Positions 1-12,330 are shown, numbered from the stretch's first letter. The stretch is 64,000 bases of DNA from Cyprinodon diabolis (GCA_030533445.1 CM060068.1:15157479-15221478), one strand, 5' to 3'. Numbers and translations: made by a program. Notes: generated by a model from the letters alone, not told the origin.

Positions 1-443
1 TGCTTCGCTAACCAGGGTAGACCAAAAATAACAAAAACCCGAGGTGAAAATATGATCAAAAAAGATATATGTTTAACCTGGCTTCCACCAACTACAATTT
101 CAACCGGTTCAGTCATGAGGGAGGATCAATTCATCTGATGGCCATCCAAGGCTAAAACCTTGTGGGAATCCGGTGAAGGAAGAACCTTAATACCTAGTCA
201 TCTGGCAAAGTCCCCATCCATGAACTCATTATCTCCTCCAGAATCAACTAAAGCTGGCAGGTTATGACTGCTGGAATGGACTAATAATGTTAGAGGGAGC
301 AGACATTCTGGGGAGAAGGACAGTCTAGCTTGACTTAGCTGGATTCTCCCCCCTCCTACTGAGCCTGTCCTTTTCCTAGAAAAGATCTCTCTCGGTGTCC
401 CTCTCCGCCGCAGTAGAGGCACAATTTCAGCTTGAAATATCAA
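1..443 (-). mobile_element. Decayed Ty3/gypsy LTR retrotransposon, gag zinc knuckle and protease
   Basis: On the minus strand an open stretch (443 to 198) reads first through a CCHC-like zinc knuckle (CLYCGGEGH, about 395-422) and then through an aspartic protease active site (ALVDSGGDNEF, DSG at about 238-246). This order, gag knuckle then protease, is that of fish Ty3/gypsy elements. After a TGA at 198-200, where the family has a sense codon, the same frame continues with family-like text (LGIKVLPSPDSHKVLALDG) to the window edge, with another stop. The fourth knuckle cysteine is not visible. The element is broken; the polymerase part would lie left of the window. Confidence 0.75.
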
Positions 444-1170
444 TCCCTCTCCTCCCTGGAAAGATGGGTGTGTCCCAGCTGCATCGGTACAGTGCCAGGA
501 GTTTGAGGTGAACCAGACACCGCTACAGGTGGCAGAGGAACAGAAGAAGCGCCAGAATGCACATTTACTGATGTTAGCTCTCTGCTCTCTGCGCTATTCT
601 AAGAAGTGAAGATCAATCCAAGAAGCCAGATCATGTTGCTGCTTCAGAGACTGAGGGTAGTCACGGGTGGGGAGCCCAGTGATAAATACACCCACGAGAG
701 CTTCCTCGGTCCAGGGACTCTCCTGGACGCAAGCTAATGGAAGTCAATAATATACTTTGGCACAGTACGATCTCCCCGTCTGAAAGAAAGGATGCCTCTT
801 GATGCCTCCCGAAGCACTGAGCAGAAATTAGCTGCAAAAATCATCAGCTGGATGATTTCTCACAGTCCGTGGCAGACGCCACCCAGAGAATTCCTTGATC
901 CAAAGCCAAGAAGGCTGCTAAACTGGCTGATGAGCAGAAGCAAGCGGACTAGGGAAGGCTAGAGTTTCCAGAAGGCAAAGCCAAAGCAGGTGTCAATGAG
1001 GTTAACAGGAGTCCAGGCCAAAACATCAGAGACCCAGTGGGGTTACCAAAAGGAAATATAGGTCATGGTCAGGAGACAGATCCAGCGTTTTAAGCAGGCA
1101 GGATCCCGCAGGAGTCCGAAGACAGACCAGGCAAACAGATCAGAACAGGGGCACGCAGGCTCAGAGGTCC
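444..1170 (-). mobile_element. Probable 5' part (gag/leader) of the same decayed gypsy element
   Basis: Minus-strand text here is GC-richer than its surroundings but has no long open frame; short pieces resemble gag (for example around 690-950). A stretch at about 1085-1170 on the plus strand matches part of the solo LTR at 32956-33632 (both contain caggcaaacagatcag and an adjoining caggctca...aggtcc), so LTR or leader sequence of a related element lies here. Boundaries are uncertain. Confidence 0.45.
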
Positions 1171-1926
1171 AAAAGGCAGCTACTAAACACTAAAACATTA
1201 AACTAGCTCTAAAAAAGTAGAACACTTTGGTTCAATTTGGAGCTTAACGCGGGGGTGGTGACCTCTGGATGACTAATAAGTCATCTTTAACAAAAGTAAT
1301 CTGAAACAACAGTAGAACATAGGATTTATTTTTTTTTTACAAAGAATAATTTTTTTAAGTATTAACAATTCAGTCTGTTTTCTGAGTTCTTTCTTAGATT
1401 CTAGCAGCCCAAGCACCTCCTATTTGCTGACATGTTCTGCACTGTGCATCTGAAACGCAAAGCGCTAAACTCTCCTTGGTGCTTGTGAAATTACAGCAGT
1501 CACCGCAACTTGTCTGACTGCACCATAACTGTGATTATGTGCAGGCATTCAAACTTGTTGAGACAAACATAGATATATGTGTCTCACAAATAAAAATGTA
1601 TGTATCCCAAATATATTGATGTGTATGTGCATCTTTGTCTTGAGGAATGTTGATTTGAGTTTTCCAAGTTTCCCACAATGGTAAACAGTTGTAATCAACA
1701 CCTATTAATGATAGAAGGTCATTAGAATAATTATAAAAAGTTTGCTTTGGGCTTAAGCTTACAATAAACCTTTAAGAATATTTCTCATGCCCCCAAATAT
1801 AAAAATACTTGAAATCAAAAGATCACCCCCCCATAATTTGGACTCAGATTACAGGATTAATGACAATTTTGACATTTGTTCATTCTTTTGCTCTCTTATG
1901 CACATTGCAATCATTACTTTTTATAC

Positions 1927-2041
<115 letters not shown>

Positions 2042-3017
2042 ATATTTAATTTTATTTCTTTAGATGATAAATGTGTGCAATATGTTGTTTGTATACCTGG
2101 AGCGTGTAACAACGATAATTTCTGCCTGGGATCATTAAAGTATTTCTAATTCTAAAAGCCTTAAATCATAGGGGATCCTTCACTAATTCTATCTGCAATG
2201 TCTGGTTAAAAAAAAAACTAAAATAAAAAAATCAATTTGATAATCAGCAGAACTGTTTATTCTGATTTCATCTTTATTGTTTTTATTGGCTAGTTTTCTG
2301 GCCATCAATGTTCAGAATCACTGGGGGAGTTGTAAAATTTCCTTTACCAGCATTTACCTTCTTGTTAATTTGAAGACACTTTTTTGACATTTTTTTCATT
2401 TCCATAACAGCTATTTTCTCCAGATACTTCTCAAGATCCTTAGTTGAACAGAGGCATCTTTAACTGAATACCTAATGTTGGCGTATCCCTCTTTCAGATG
2501 TGCTTTCAGATGAAAATGTTCTTTAGTTTCAGATAATACACAAGAATCTAAGAGTAAAAGAGTGTAAGCCACTAGGAAGGGGTGAAAAAATGTCAAACCA
2601 AACAAAATGTTGAAAGAAAACAAACAATTTTCCACAAAATCAACTGACGAATTGCTGTGCTATATAATAGATAACCACTGAATGTGTTGAATTTAATTTC
2701 AACTTCAACTTCTTTATGTTGCATGAGAGAAAGTTTCTATTTTCATTAAAAGTGCAACTCAGTTGTTAACTCGAATGTAAATAACATTTCAAATAGAGAA
2801 AGACACAAACTATCATTGATTACTGTTCTTTTCCTTTTCCTCTCCCTATTCCATCTTCTTATAAAAGAAAAAAAAAACTTTTTCTAAACTTTTTTTTATA
2901 CAAACACTTCAGTGCCTCTTATGGCAAAATGTTTTTTAAAACGATGTAATCACTCAATCCTGCAAGGGAATACATTTGCTTTCTGAAGTATTTGTTGACT
3001 GTAGAAACAACTCTGAA

Positions 3018-3084
3018 GCTACAAACTTTCCACCAATCAAGTTCAAAAGAAACTGATTGGATGATTTGAAATATTTAATTAGCT
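3018..3084 (+). promoter_or_regulatory. Conserved upstream module of the first OR
   Basis: This stretch, about 90-155 bp before the ATG, has counterparts at the same distance before the other three OR copies: an ACAAACTTTCC-like block, then ATCAA, then ATGATTTGAAA, then an AT-rich TTTAATTA/TTTAAATA block. The first OR is the most diverged of the four, yet the order is kept. The AT-rich block could serve as a TATA-like or homeodomain site; that is inference. Confidence 0.45.
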
Positions 3085-3174
3085 GAATTTGCTTGACAAT
3101 GTTATTTTATTGTTGCAAGAGCCAGACTCACTTGAAGAGTACAAGTCAGCAAAGAGATTTCTTAGCCAAGAAAA

Positions 3175-4110
3175 ATGAATGTTTCAATAATTTCAGTGTT
3201 TTTTCTTTCAGGTTTGAATGAAACCAGTCGGAATCAGAGATCAGCTTTATTCTTCCTCAGTTTGCTGTGTTACTGCACAACCATCTTGGTAAATGTTTCT
3301 CTTATTCTGATCATCATCTTTGACAAAGCACTACATGAACCAATGTATATTCTGCTATGTGCCTTTTGCATTAATGCACTTTATGGAACAGCAGGTTTCT
3401 ATCCTAAATTTCTGTGGGATCTGCTTTCTCCTGTGCATGTCATCTCTTATTCAGGGTGTCTTTTGCAGGCTCAATTGTTGTACTCCTTTGCCTGCAGTGA
3501 TCTGTCCATCCTTGCTCTTATGGCATATGATCGCTATTTGGCTATATGTCGTCCTTTGGAATACCACTGTGTCATGTCAGTACAAAGGGTCATTAAGCTG
3601 GCATGCTCTTTTTGGTTAACATCATTTTTCATTGTTGCAGTCAACATTTTTCTTACATCCAGACTGAAGTTATGCAGTCCATACATTAACAGACTTTTCT
3701 GTGTGAACTTGGTGATTGTGTCCCTGTCATGTTTTCCTAAAGAAACCTCTATTAACAGCATTATTGCAAACATAACAATAATAATTTATATTCTTCATGG
3801 TTTCTTTATTGTATGGTCTTACATGTATATCATTAAAAGATGTTACAATTCTATAGAAAACAGGGCAAAGTTCATGCAAACTTGTGTGCCGCATTTAATC
3901 TCTTTATGCACTTTTTTTCTGACCATACTTATTGAAATTGTTAATGATCGACTCGGATCTAAAGAATTACCTCAGCCTTTAAAAAACTTTATTGCAATAG
4001 AGGTTCTTGTCATTCCTCCCCTGATGAATCCGCTCATTTATGGTTTTAAGTTGACCAAGGTCAGAAACAGAATTATTGATTTTGTTACTTTTAAATTCAA
4101 ATCAATTTAA
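3175..4110 (+). CDS. Teleost odorant receptor (first copy)
   Basis: A 311-residue class A seven-transmembrane receptor in one exon, as is normal for OR genes. It is expected in the ciliary membrane of olfactory neurons, coupling odorants to a Golf-type G protein. Visible hallmarks: N-terminal glycosylation sites NVS (2-4) and NET (15-17); TM1 about 24-48; PMY at 56-58 before TM2; Cys95 at the top of TM3; MAYDRYLAIC at 116-125; ECL2 cysteines 167, 176 and 186; TM5 about 197-222; TM6 about 238-258; PPLMNPLIY (281-289) in TM7; a short basic tail. The ATG is preceded by an in-context A-rich stretch and is shared by the other copies. The reading frame is intact. It is the most diverged of the complete copies (for example it lacks the NWSIVSL pattern in ECL2 of the others). 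The subfamily (perhaps delta-type) is from memory. Confidence 0.95.
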   Translation: MNVSIISVFFLSGLNETSRNQRSALFFLSLLCYCTTILVNVSLILIIIFDKALHEPMYILLCAFCINALYGTAGFYPKFLWDLLSPVHVISYSGCLLQAQLLYSFACSDLSILALMAYDRYLAICRPLEYHCVMSVQRVIKLACSFWLTSFFIVAVNIFLTSRLKLCSPYINRLFCVNLVIVSLSCFPKETSINSIIANITIIIYILHGFFIVWSYMYIIKRCYNSIENRAKFMQTCVPHLISLCTFFLTILIEIVNDRLGSKELPQPLKNFIAIEVLVIPPLMNPLIYGFKLTKVRNRIIDFVTFKFKSI

Positions 4111-6146
4111 GGACACATTTAGGATGTATTACTAAACAATAAATTCATAACCATTATATATTTTTTCAATCATGTTCAAGTTGTTAAGACCAGTTTGCAT
4201 GCAGAATAAATTGCTCATAGCAACATCCGTTTTTCCGTTTTTTTTATTGTTTTTTTTTTTTTTGTTATGCATTGAGGTACTACTGTAGGAAGAATGTGAT
4301 TGGTTTTGGATCATGAGGGTATTTTGTGACTCAATCTTTTTTTTTCATTTTTAATTTACAAATAAACAACAAAAACAAACAAAATACAAATACAAATGTA
4401 CAGTACTATTCAACATAAATATACATGTAACATTTCTGGTAGTAATGCAAGCAATTTAGTGATGTGACCTGATAGATTACAAGGAGCATCTCCATATTTG
4501 ACTTGTTACTTTGAAATTGTTTATCTTATCAGTGATTGAAATAAACGAGACTGTTATGAGCTTAAGGTACTCCATAGTCTGAGGCCTGTTGGAACTTTTC
4601 CATTTCCACAGAAGGTCTTGCACCCACAATAAAACCAGCCACTTTAAGCCCTAACACCAGGAGAAAATCCAGGAGATATGATAGACTTATGTTTGAACAG
4701 ATAGACACTGTTGTAATGTTGTAATGATTTATCTGTGGACAGTCAAGTCAAGTCCATCCTTCCAAGTCTGCAATTACTTCAGTCCAAAATGGGGCCTTCA
4801 CCAAGGGGCATTCTGAGATAATGGAACTAGTCTCCATAGACCCCCTAAAAGGTTAAGCGTCACTGGAGGTGACGTTTTTTGCCATGTTATGCAATCTGGG
4901 CTCTACTTTCTCACTGTTTACCAAAATAGCCCGAGGCTCAAACCTCAACAGAGATTTCTCATAAAGACTTACAGGCAGTGTCCTGCTGCTCCAGAGAGGA
5001 GGGGAGATTACATCCATGAGCGCAATAAACAGCTGATTAATGCACAACATACTTGAAATCAGGTGCATTTCAGCGCATATTTAATGCAGTTTAATGATTA
5101 AATTTTTGAAGTTTTACAATACATATTTTACCAATAATTTTACAAAATTTGCAGGGTACTCAATGAGAAATCACCACTGTTATATACATCCAAAATCGTT
5201 CATGAATTCCATTTCTTTATAGTTTTTAATTCTTTACTTTGTCAATTTCAAATTTTATTTTACTGCCAGCTGATTTTCTTTCTGTCTTAAAGGAAGGGTA
5301 TGTAAACTTTCAAGCAGAAATGTATTCACAAGCCATTTTACTGGTTTCTGTGTTTACTGTCTCTTGTATCTCCATTCGGCTCCTTCTCCAAAAATGTGAC
5401 AGGAGCTCTTTTTGTCTTGGTAGAGATCTGCAGTATTTTTCTCCTCAAATTTGCCACTAGAACTGTACACAACACTACTGAAACATTGCTAAAACAAAGC
5501 AATATCATCCCTGACTCACTCCTAATCTGCTTTTTTTTTATCTGCTACAAAACTCCACACAGTGCAGCAACCATTGAGACTATCTTATAGTGCCATACTT
5601 CAGCCCAAATCTGCAATTCTAAGATTTACAATCTGTTGAAAACAGAGAAAACATTCAAAGAGTTACGGTAATTCAAAGAACGTGTATGTCTCTGTCACCA
5701 GTGACAGCTCCGGTTTTTAAATGGATAAATTGAATCATCCATCTACCATCCATACATAGGTTTTATATCCCATGTACTCATTTCATAAGCCAACTTCCTG
5801 TGCTGCAGGGATGTTCAAGACTCAGGACTTACATTGTTTATAAGAACAAATTCATAATATTTTATATACTTTAGCCTACGCACACTGTGAAAGTTGCAAT
5901 TTTTTCCTTTTGCCGAATTTTACTTCTTGTATGTAGCTAAATGGCATTAATAAGAGCTGACAGAGCCTTTTTAACTTTAACCTATTCAACATTAGAATCC
6001 AGTAATTACAATGTCTAAATAATTCAATAATTTCAAGATAAATACATAGCTCTAAACACGGGAGTGCTAGTCTTCTAATATCTATTGGAGCATTGGCTTT
6101 GTAAATCCAGAACTTGACTTTTTATTGTTTACCGAAATCTTGAATT
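4111..6146. other. No gene seen downstream of the first OR
   Basis: AT-rich DNA. A poly-T run near 4338 followed by A-rich text to about 4500 looks like the antisense 3' end of a retroposed sequence, unassigned. A small perfect inverted repeat (CTGTCAC/GTGACAG, 2-bp loop) lies near 5692-5707. Short open frames at 5239-5590 have no recognisable domain. Confidence 0.5.
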
Positions 6147-6360
6147 ATAATAATAATAACTGAACTTTATTGATCTCACATTTGAGAAATTTACCTCTGC
6201 ATTTAACCCATCCCATTGGGGAGCAGTTCCCAGCCACGGTGCAGTGCCCGGGGGCAGTGTGGGGTTAAGGGTCTTGCTAAGGGACCCAGAGTGTCAGTCC
6301 GTGGGAGTGGGCCTCAGAATCAGTGATTCAGCAGTCACAAGCAAAGGCCTTGGAAACCCC
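6147..6360. repeat. Dispersed teleost repeat, SINE- or DNA-element-like
   Basis: Begins TTTATTGATCTCACA and continues with CTGCATTTAACCCATCCC and a GC-rich GTGCAGTGCCCGGGG stretch. I recognise this as a sequence repeated widely in fish genomes; its superfamily is not determined here. Confidence 0.6.
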
Positions 6361-6521
6361 CTTAACGGACACTTAAACTGGGTCCTGAGACATACTTTGT
6401 GAACTCACTGTGGGTTGAGCCTTTAGCCTATTTTATGCTCAGAAACCACGTAGTTTGTGTGTATGTTGCATTTGATTGGTCAAGTTAACATCCGCTCTAC
6501 ACTATGCGTATTTCCTGTTTG

Positions 6522-7657
6522 TGTCATGATTTTTATCTAAGGTCTTACCCCAACATGCAGAAAGCCAAACAGAGAGACCAGGGGAAAGTTTAACAGGTTT
6601 ATTAAGAGTATGGTGATGACTCAAGTACAGCTCAGAGTAGAATGAAGTGAGTCCAGTGTTGCTCTGAACACTGCTCAACCAGAACAGAAAGGTGAGGGAA
6701 AGACACTGCGGTTAGTTCAGGCTCAGTGGGAAATTTGAATCTTTTGATTTTGCATAGGAGGAAAAAGTTGCAGACTCACTTCTCCAGGGAAAGGTGTCCT
6801 TGATGGAATCCAGAGTGAGAGGATTGTACCAGAGAGTGTGTTGCTTGGTGATGGGTGGACTGGGTTACTCAAACTGCGGTTGTTCCTTGGCGAATGGAGA
6901 AGCTTACTGCCACTCAGATTTCCTGCAGTACTTGAACGGGCTGTAGTGCTGAAGAAACCTTTGTTTGGTGTGAAGCTCAAACGACCACTTCGGGAGAGTT
7001 GATCCAAACTTCCTGTTTGGAGTGAACGGAGAAGCTGACTGCCACTCTGATTTCCTGCGGTACTTGAACGGGCTGTGGTGCTGATGAAACATTTGCTTGG
7101 TGTGAAGCTCAAACAACCTGTTGGGGAAAGTGGGTCCAAACTTCCTGTTTGGGACCCCAGCTCGGTTAGAAGCTCAGTACCTCTTGGGGAAGGTGGGTCC
7201 AAACCTCCTGTTTGGAACCCCAGCTCAGTTAGAAGCTCAGTTGAACCTTCCAGAGAGAGAAGGACCGAACAAATCCAGTTTGCAGGATGACTTCCTGCTG
7301 AGAGGCAAAGACAAAGACAAAGTTAAGACTCAGAAAAACTCAGCTTGGCTAGAGAATCCCAAACTGGCAAACAAAATAACTCAGGTTAGACTCTGCTAAA
7401 CTAAGGATGGCTAGAGTGCCCAGTATTGGCAAAACAAAGACTTAGGTTAGACTTTGCTAAACTAAGCATGGCTAGAGTACCCTGTATTGGCAAACACTCT
7501 CCAGTCAAGGTAGTGGCAGTCAGCAGCTTAAGAACACTCCACAGGTAATGACGAAATGAGCTGCAGGTGTGCAGGGAGAACCAATGAAGACGGGGCACCA
7601 CCTGGTGGAGGAGGAAAGGAAACGCAAAAACAGACCACACAAATGGGATTCCTGACA
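6522..7657 (-). mobile_element. Solo LTR (family A), with 5-bp target duplication
   Basis: On the minus strand it starts TGTCAGGAATCC and ends CATGACA, and is flanked by GTTTG on both sides (6517-6521 and 7658-7662), an exact 5-bp target-site duplication. Near its 3' end lies AATAAACCTGTTAAACTTT, a polyadenylation signal shared with the LTRs at 15024 and 19719. At 1136 bp it is longer than the 666-bp copy because of internal tandem duplications. No internal retroviral genes accompany it, so it is a recombinant solo LTR. Confidence 0.85.
6907..7170 (-). repeat. 132-bp tandem duplication inside the LTR
   Basis: Two copies start CTGCCACTCAGATTTCC and CTGCCACTCTGATTTCC at 6907 and 7039, 132 bp apart. 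A shorter unit of about 60 bp is then repeated around 7125-7240, and another of about 65 bp at about 7380-7495. Because 132 is divisible by 3, a 159-codon minus-strand frame (7202-6723) stays open through it; I take this as a by-product, not a gene. Confidence 0.8.
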
Positions 7658-7662
7658 GTTTG

Positions 7663-7969
7663 GTACCTTACCGGCTTGTGTGACCATCATTGTGGAAAAC
7701 GACTTGAGAAGATGGGCCAGCTAGAAGAGTGAGTCTGTGAGGAAGTATCCACATCTTTACGACTCTCATTCTCCACACTACAAGGACAGCACATATTCAA
7801 GCAATTCATGGAGGATAACCTCCGTAACCAGAAGAGAAACAGCCCACCCACCAGACCCACTATCCTAGCTAGATCATGATTGTCCCTCTTGCGTTTTGGC
7901 GTGGAATAACATAGCGCAGACCAAGCTTAAAAACTGGGCATAAATCAAAAACATCTGTTACAAGCTCAC
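7663..7969. other. Unassigned sequence between two LTR pieces
   Basis: No open frame or recognised repeat. It may be part of an older inserted element. Confidence 0.4.
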
Positions 7970-8425
7970 TGCGACACACTGCTGTGAGAGTATTGAGTGT
8001 TTGCCTGACCTGTCATCGAGCTCCACCTGCATTCTGCCTGTTGACTGAGCCTGGCTCTGCTTTCATGCACCGACCTGGATTTCCCTTCACTACCTCTGTG
8101 ACCTTCTGGCCCGGACTGCTGTGAACCTCTTTGACACAGGCTTTGGCTTCTCCCTCTGGACCGTCCTGCCTTCCTTTGTCTGCTTGGATCTGATCTCCTG
8201 CCAGTTGTGCAGTCTTTAGCTTTCAACAACTGGTACTCTCTGGGCATAGTATGCCACGTGGTGTTGGCGCCCGGCGGGCTGGAACCAACCACGCCTCTGG
8301 GCACGGACTGAACTTTAAGACCAGGTTATTGACTCACATGTTCATAATCTTCCTCAGTTGGATTGACATGGTCACTAACCTGTGTTTCCTTCCAGCAGAG
8401 GTTCCTGCCTAAGATGCCGTCAGGG
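7970..8425 (+). mobile_element. Fragment of LTR family B
   Basis: The plus strand here matches, with many substitutions, the minus strand of the solo LTR at 32956-33632. Shared blocks include GGATCTGATCTCCTG, CTCTCTGGGCAT, ACGGACTGAACT / ATGGACTGAACT and TAACCTGTGTTTCCT, in the same order. Both ends are missing, so it is a truncated copy. Confidence 0.65.
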
Positions 8426-8479
8426 ACCAAGCAGTATGGCTTAAGAAAAAAAATACACTTCCTCACCCACCGAGGGCGG

Positions 8480-8505
8480 TATATATATATATATATATAT
8501 ATATA
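8480..8505. repeat. (TA)n microsatellite at the LINE 5' edge
   Basis: Pure TA dinucleotides directly before the LINE sequence begins. Confidence 0.9.
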
Positions 8506-8506
8506 A

Positions 8507-11500
8507 TCTGCAAGAACTTAAGAGGGCTCAAGATCCATCAGAGCCGAACCGTCTGTGGAAAAGGGGGGGCACAGGTGCAGCGCACAGTGGTAACATTTGG
8601 TGAGACGCAGGAGAACTCTAGTCTGGACAAACCCCACAGTACTAGAGATCTCTTAGCACCTGAGTTACCTCAAGACCTCAGGAGGGACGAACCTCATTCC
8701 AACCCAGTGAGCCAACCACATCCTGCGAGGGAACGAATACAATGTCCCAAGATGAGTGATAACCAGGAATGGAACCAACTAGATCAAGACCTCGACAAGA
8801 TTCTAGAAGCCACACTGGCTGGGACAGCCGAGCAGAAAGTTAACAATCTCACAACATTAACCTACAACTTGGCAAGGGAGTGGTTTGGAGTAGAGGAGAA
8901 GAAAGTGGGAAGTCAGTCTGTACAGCAGCCTAGCAGAAGGGAAAGAGAAATCAAGCGTATGAGGAGAGAAATCAAGTCACTCTCCAAACAATTCAAAAAT
9001 GCCCCAACAGAGGAAAGGGAAGGCATCAAGGACCTAACAAGTCAAATCCGGGATCGTTTAAGCAGACTCAGAAGAGCAGAGAGTTTGCGAAAGAAAAGGA
9101 GGGACAGAGAGAAGAAGCGGGCACAGTTCATTAAAGACCCTTTCCAATTCACTAGAGCACTTCTAGGTGAGGCAAAATCTGGAAAGCTGACCAGCCCGAG
9201 AGAGGAAGTGGAGGCATTCCTGGAGGAGACCCACAGTGACAGCTTCAGGAATCAGAACCTGGAAGGAAACCCACCCATCAGCAGCGTAGAGGCCCCAAAA
9301 AAGGAACTCAATATCAATGAACCAACATGGAAAGAAGTTCAGGAGGTAGTGAAGAAGGCCAGATCAGGTTCTGCCCAGGCCCAAGCGGCATACCCTATAA
9401 GGCATATAAAAAGTGCCCAATGCTTCTTCTGGGGATGTGGAGGTTGTTCCGAAGAATTTGGAGAAAGGGTACCATTCCATCGTGCTGGAAGAGGGCAGAA
9501 GGATTTTTCATACCAAAGGAAGAGAACTCCTTAACTATTGAGCAATTTCGAACAATATCACTGTTAAGCGTGGAAGGTAAAATCTTCTTCTCTGTATTGG
9601 CCAAGAGGATGACCTCTTATATGATCGAGAACAAGTATATCAACACAGCTATCCAGAAAGGCGGAATTCCAGGCTTTTCTGGTTGTCTGGAGCACACAGG
9701 TGTTCTCACTCAGATGATTCGTGAGGCCAAGTCCAGAAACGGCAACCTTACAGTAGTCTGGCTGGATTTGGCCAATGCCTATGGATTTATCCCTCATGCC
9801 CTAATCCATACAGCACTAGACCACTACCACATCCCTCAACACATCAAGGGAATGATCACCAGCTACTTCGGTGGAATCCAGGTGCGATTCAAGGCAGCCC
9901 ATTTTACAACTCGCTGGCAGAGCCTAGAAAAGGGAATTGTGACTGGCTGCACAATCTCCCCAATCCTTTTTGTCATGGGAATGAATTTGCTCATAACAGC
10001 TGCAGCAAAGGAGGCAAAGGGCCCAAAGATGGAGTCAGGCATCCATCAACCTTCAATAAGGGGTTATATGGATGACCTTACAGTGACAACCAGAACCCAT
10101 GTGGAGGCGAGATGGGTGCTAACAGCACTGGACCAAATGGCAACATGGGCTAGACTGAAGTTCAAGCCAAAGAAATCCAGAAGCATGGTGATCAGAAATG
10201 GGAAGGTGACCAACAAGTTTAGGCTGTATGTGAAAGAGGAAGTGATCCCGTCGGTGGAGGAAAACCCAATCAAGTGTCTCGGAAAGTGGTTTGACAACTC
10301 ACTGGCTGACCGAAACACACATGGTCAATACAGAGAAGCAGACAGAGGAATGGTTGAGGAGTATCGAAAAGTCAGGACTTCCAGGGAAATTTAAAGCGTG
10401 GCTCTATCAACACGGGCTGCTGCCAAGGCTCACATGGTTACTGACTGTGTATGAAGCCCCAATGACAAGCGTGGAGGGAATGGAGAGGAAAGTCAATAAG
10501 TATCTCCGGAAGTGGCTGGGGATTCCTCCAAGCTTCACGTCAGTAGGCCTGTACATAAGATCAGGACAACTTCAACTTCCTCTGAGATCCGTGGTGGAGG
10601 AGTTTAAAGTTGCCAAGTGCAGAGTCGTCATGACCTACAGAGACTCCCCCGATGACCAAGTCAGACATGCAGGGATCATCACGAGATCCGGCCGCAAATG
10701 GGGAGCTGAGGCAACTGTCACACAGACAGAAAGCATGCTGAAGATCCGTGACATCATTGGGGCACCATGCACAGGAAGAAAGGGTCTTGGAACATCCCAT
10801 TTCCAACAGTGGAGCAAGGCAACTAGGGAAAGAAAAGTGATGATTCAGGAGGAGGTTAGAAGTTTGGAGGAAGAAGGGCGAAGGTCAAAGGCTGTGGCAC
10901 TATCTTCCCAAGGAGCCTGGACAAAGTGGGACCTCCCCAAGCATAAGATCACTTGGGCAGAGCTTTGGAGGCTGGAGCCGTTTCGTATCTCCTTCTTACT
11001 GCGATCAGTGTATGACACACTCCCGACCCCAGCAAATTTGCACAGGTGGGGGCTATCTGAGAGCCCACTGTGCAAGCTCTGCGGGGAGAAAGGGACCATG
11101 GCGCATATCCTGTCTGGGTGTAAAATTGCACTGGCCCAAGGAAGATACAGGTGGCGCCATGACAAGGTGCTCATGACACTTGCCAACACCCTAGAACAGG
11201 AGAGGAAGAAGAAACGGCAGAAACATCCAAAGGCAACATCAATCCAGTTTGTAAGGGAAGGGGGAAAGCCACCAACCGCAGTTACAGCAAAACCTAGTCT
11301 ACTGCAAAAGGCGCAATCCTGGGAAATGAAGGTTGACCTGGGCGGAAGGTTGAAGTTCCCACAGTTTGTCCAGACATCCCTGAGGCCAGATGTGGTACTG
11401 TGGTCAGAAGAAGCGAAGAAGATCATCCTTATTGAACTGACTGTCCCATGGGAAGAGGGGTGTGAACAGGCCTTTGAAAGGAAAAGTGGAAAGTATCAAG

Positions 11501-11928
11501 ACCTTCTGCATGAGTGCAGAGAGAAGGGATGGCGGTCATGGTTGTTCCCAGTCGAGGTCGGTTGTCGAGGGTTCCCTGCCCAGTCTGTATGGAGAATGTT
11601 CATAGCCATTGGATTGGGAGGGAGGGAAAGAAAGGTTGCAGCTCGCAGGATGGGGGAGGCAGCGGAAAAAGCCTCATGCTGGTTATGGAGTAGGAGGGAG
11701 GAGGTTAGCTGGAAGCCAGGAGGAGGAGATGGGCAGTGACTTGGCCACCACTGCCGACCCACCACCGGGAGGCTGTAGTGGTTCAGGGTCGAAACAGCCA
11801 GTGAACGGTGGATGCCACCTGATGACATTGATTCCTCCTGACCAAGGCTACATTCACTCAGGGTGAATGAAGGATAAGCATCTTCGGATGTATATTTGAT
11901 GTATATATATGGTATCTGGTATCAGATA
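8507..11928 (+). mobile_element. LINE with restriction-like endonuclease, 5'-truncated
   Basis: A target-primed non-LTR retrotransposon encoding reverse transcriptase followed by a CCHC knuckle and a restriction-like endonuclease (RLE), the layout of R2/R4/NeSL/Hero-type LINEs. The reading frame runs open back into the TA repeat without an in-frame start, and the N-terminal zinc fingers usual for this group are not seen, so the copy is probably 5'-truncated. There is no poly-A tail; its right end is taken where the duplicated OR block begins (about 11926). I cannot fix the clade without a search. Confidence 0.85.
8575..11739 (+). pseudogene. LINE polyprotein (RT + CCHC + RLE), two frameshifts
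   Basis: Three overlapping open frames make up one protein. Part 1 (8575-9375) is a basic, coiled N-terminal region ending KKARSGSA. A 1-bp loss near 9375 moves the frame to part 2 (to about 10330), which holds the RT core: QFRTISLLSVEGK, QKGGIPGFSGCLEHTG, the motif A Asp in WLDLANAYG, GIVTGCTISPILF, and the catalytic YMDD box at 10065-10076. A second shift between about 10318 and 10345 returns to the first frame, giving the thumb (KSGLPGKFKAWLYQHGLLPRL), the knuckle (C261, C264, H272, C277 of the 482-codon frame from 10291), the RWRHD motif (288-291) and the RLE core RPDVVLW...IELTVPW (365-387). All catalytic residues survive, so the breaks are recent or sequencing errors. The first in-frame ATG of part 1 is at about 8752. 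Confidence 0.85.
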
Positions 11929-12330
11929 AGACATAAGAAGTAAGGGGTCAAAACATGTAAGAAACCAGAGAGAGGATCAGAAAGTTTCTAAGTAAACAGA
12001 GAAATTAAATCAAACTTTAAATTAAACTCCAAAAATATTTTCATCGAATGCAGTGGAAGTCAAATGTGTCACTTCCAAATTTAAAACTTTATGTTAATTT
12101 TTCTTGCAAATAAACTTTGTTGTTGGTTAAAATTATTTCATTCTTCAACTGGAAAACAAACTGTTGCTGATTTCTGTTTTTTTCAAACAAGGTCTCTCTT
12201 TCTTGAACCCAGCTTTTTATTTTAAAACCCTTAAAAGCTTTTCTTCAAATTCTCATTTTATACTCATATGTCAAGTGAATAAATTTGCTACCAGAAGTAT
12301 TTATTCATTTTCCCCTGTGGAATAAACTCT

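Noticed and set aside
6723..7202. 159-codon minus-strand frame as a Ser-rich protein gene
   Set aside because: It lies inside a solo LTR and owes its length to a 132-bp duplication divisible by 3.
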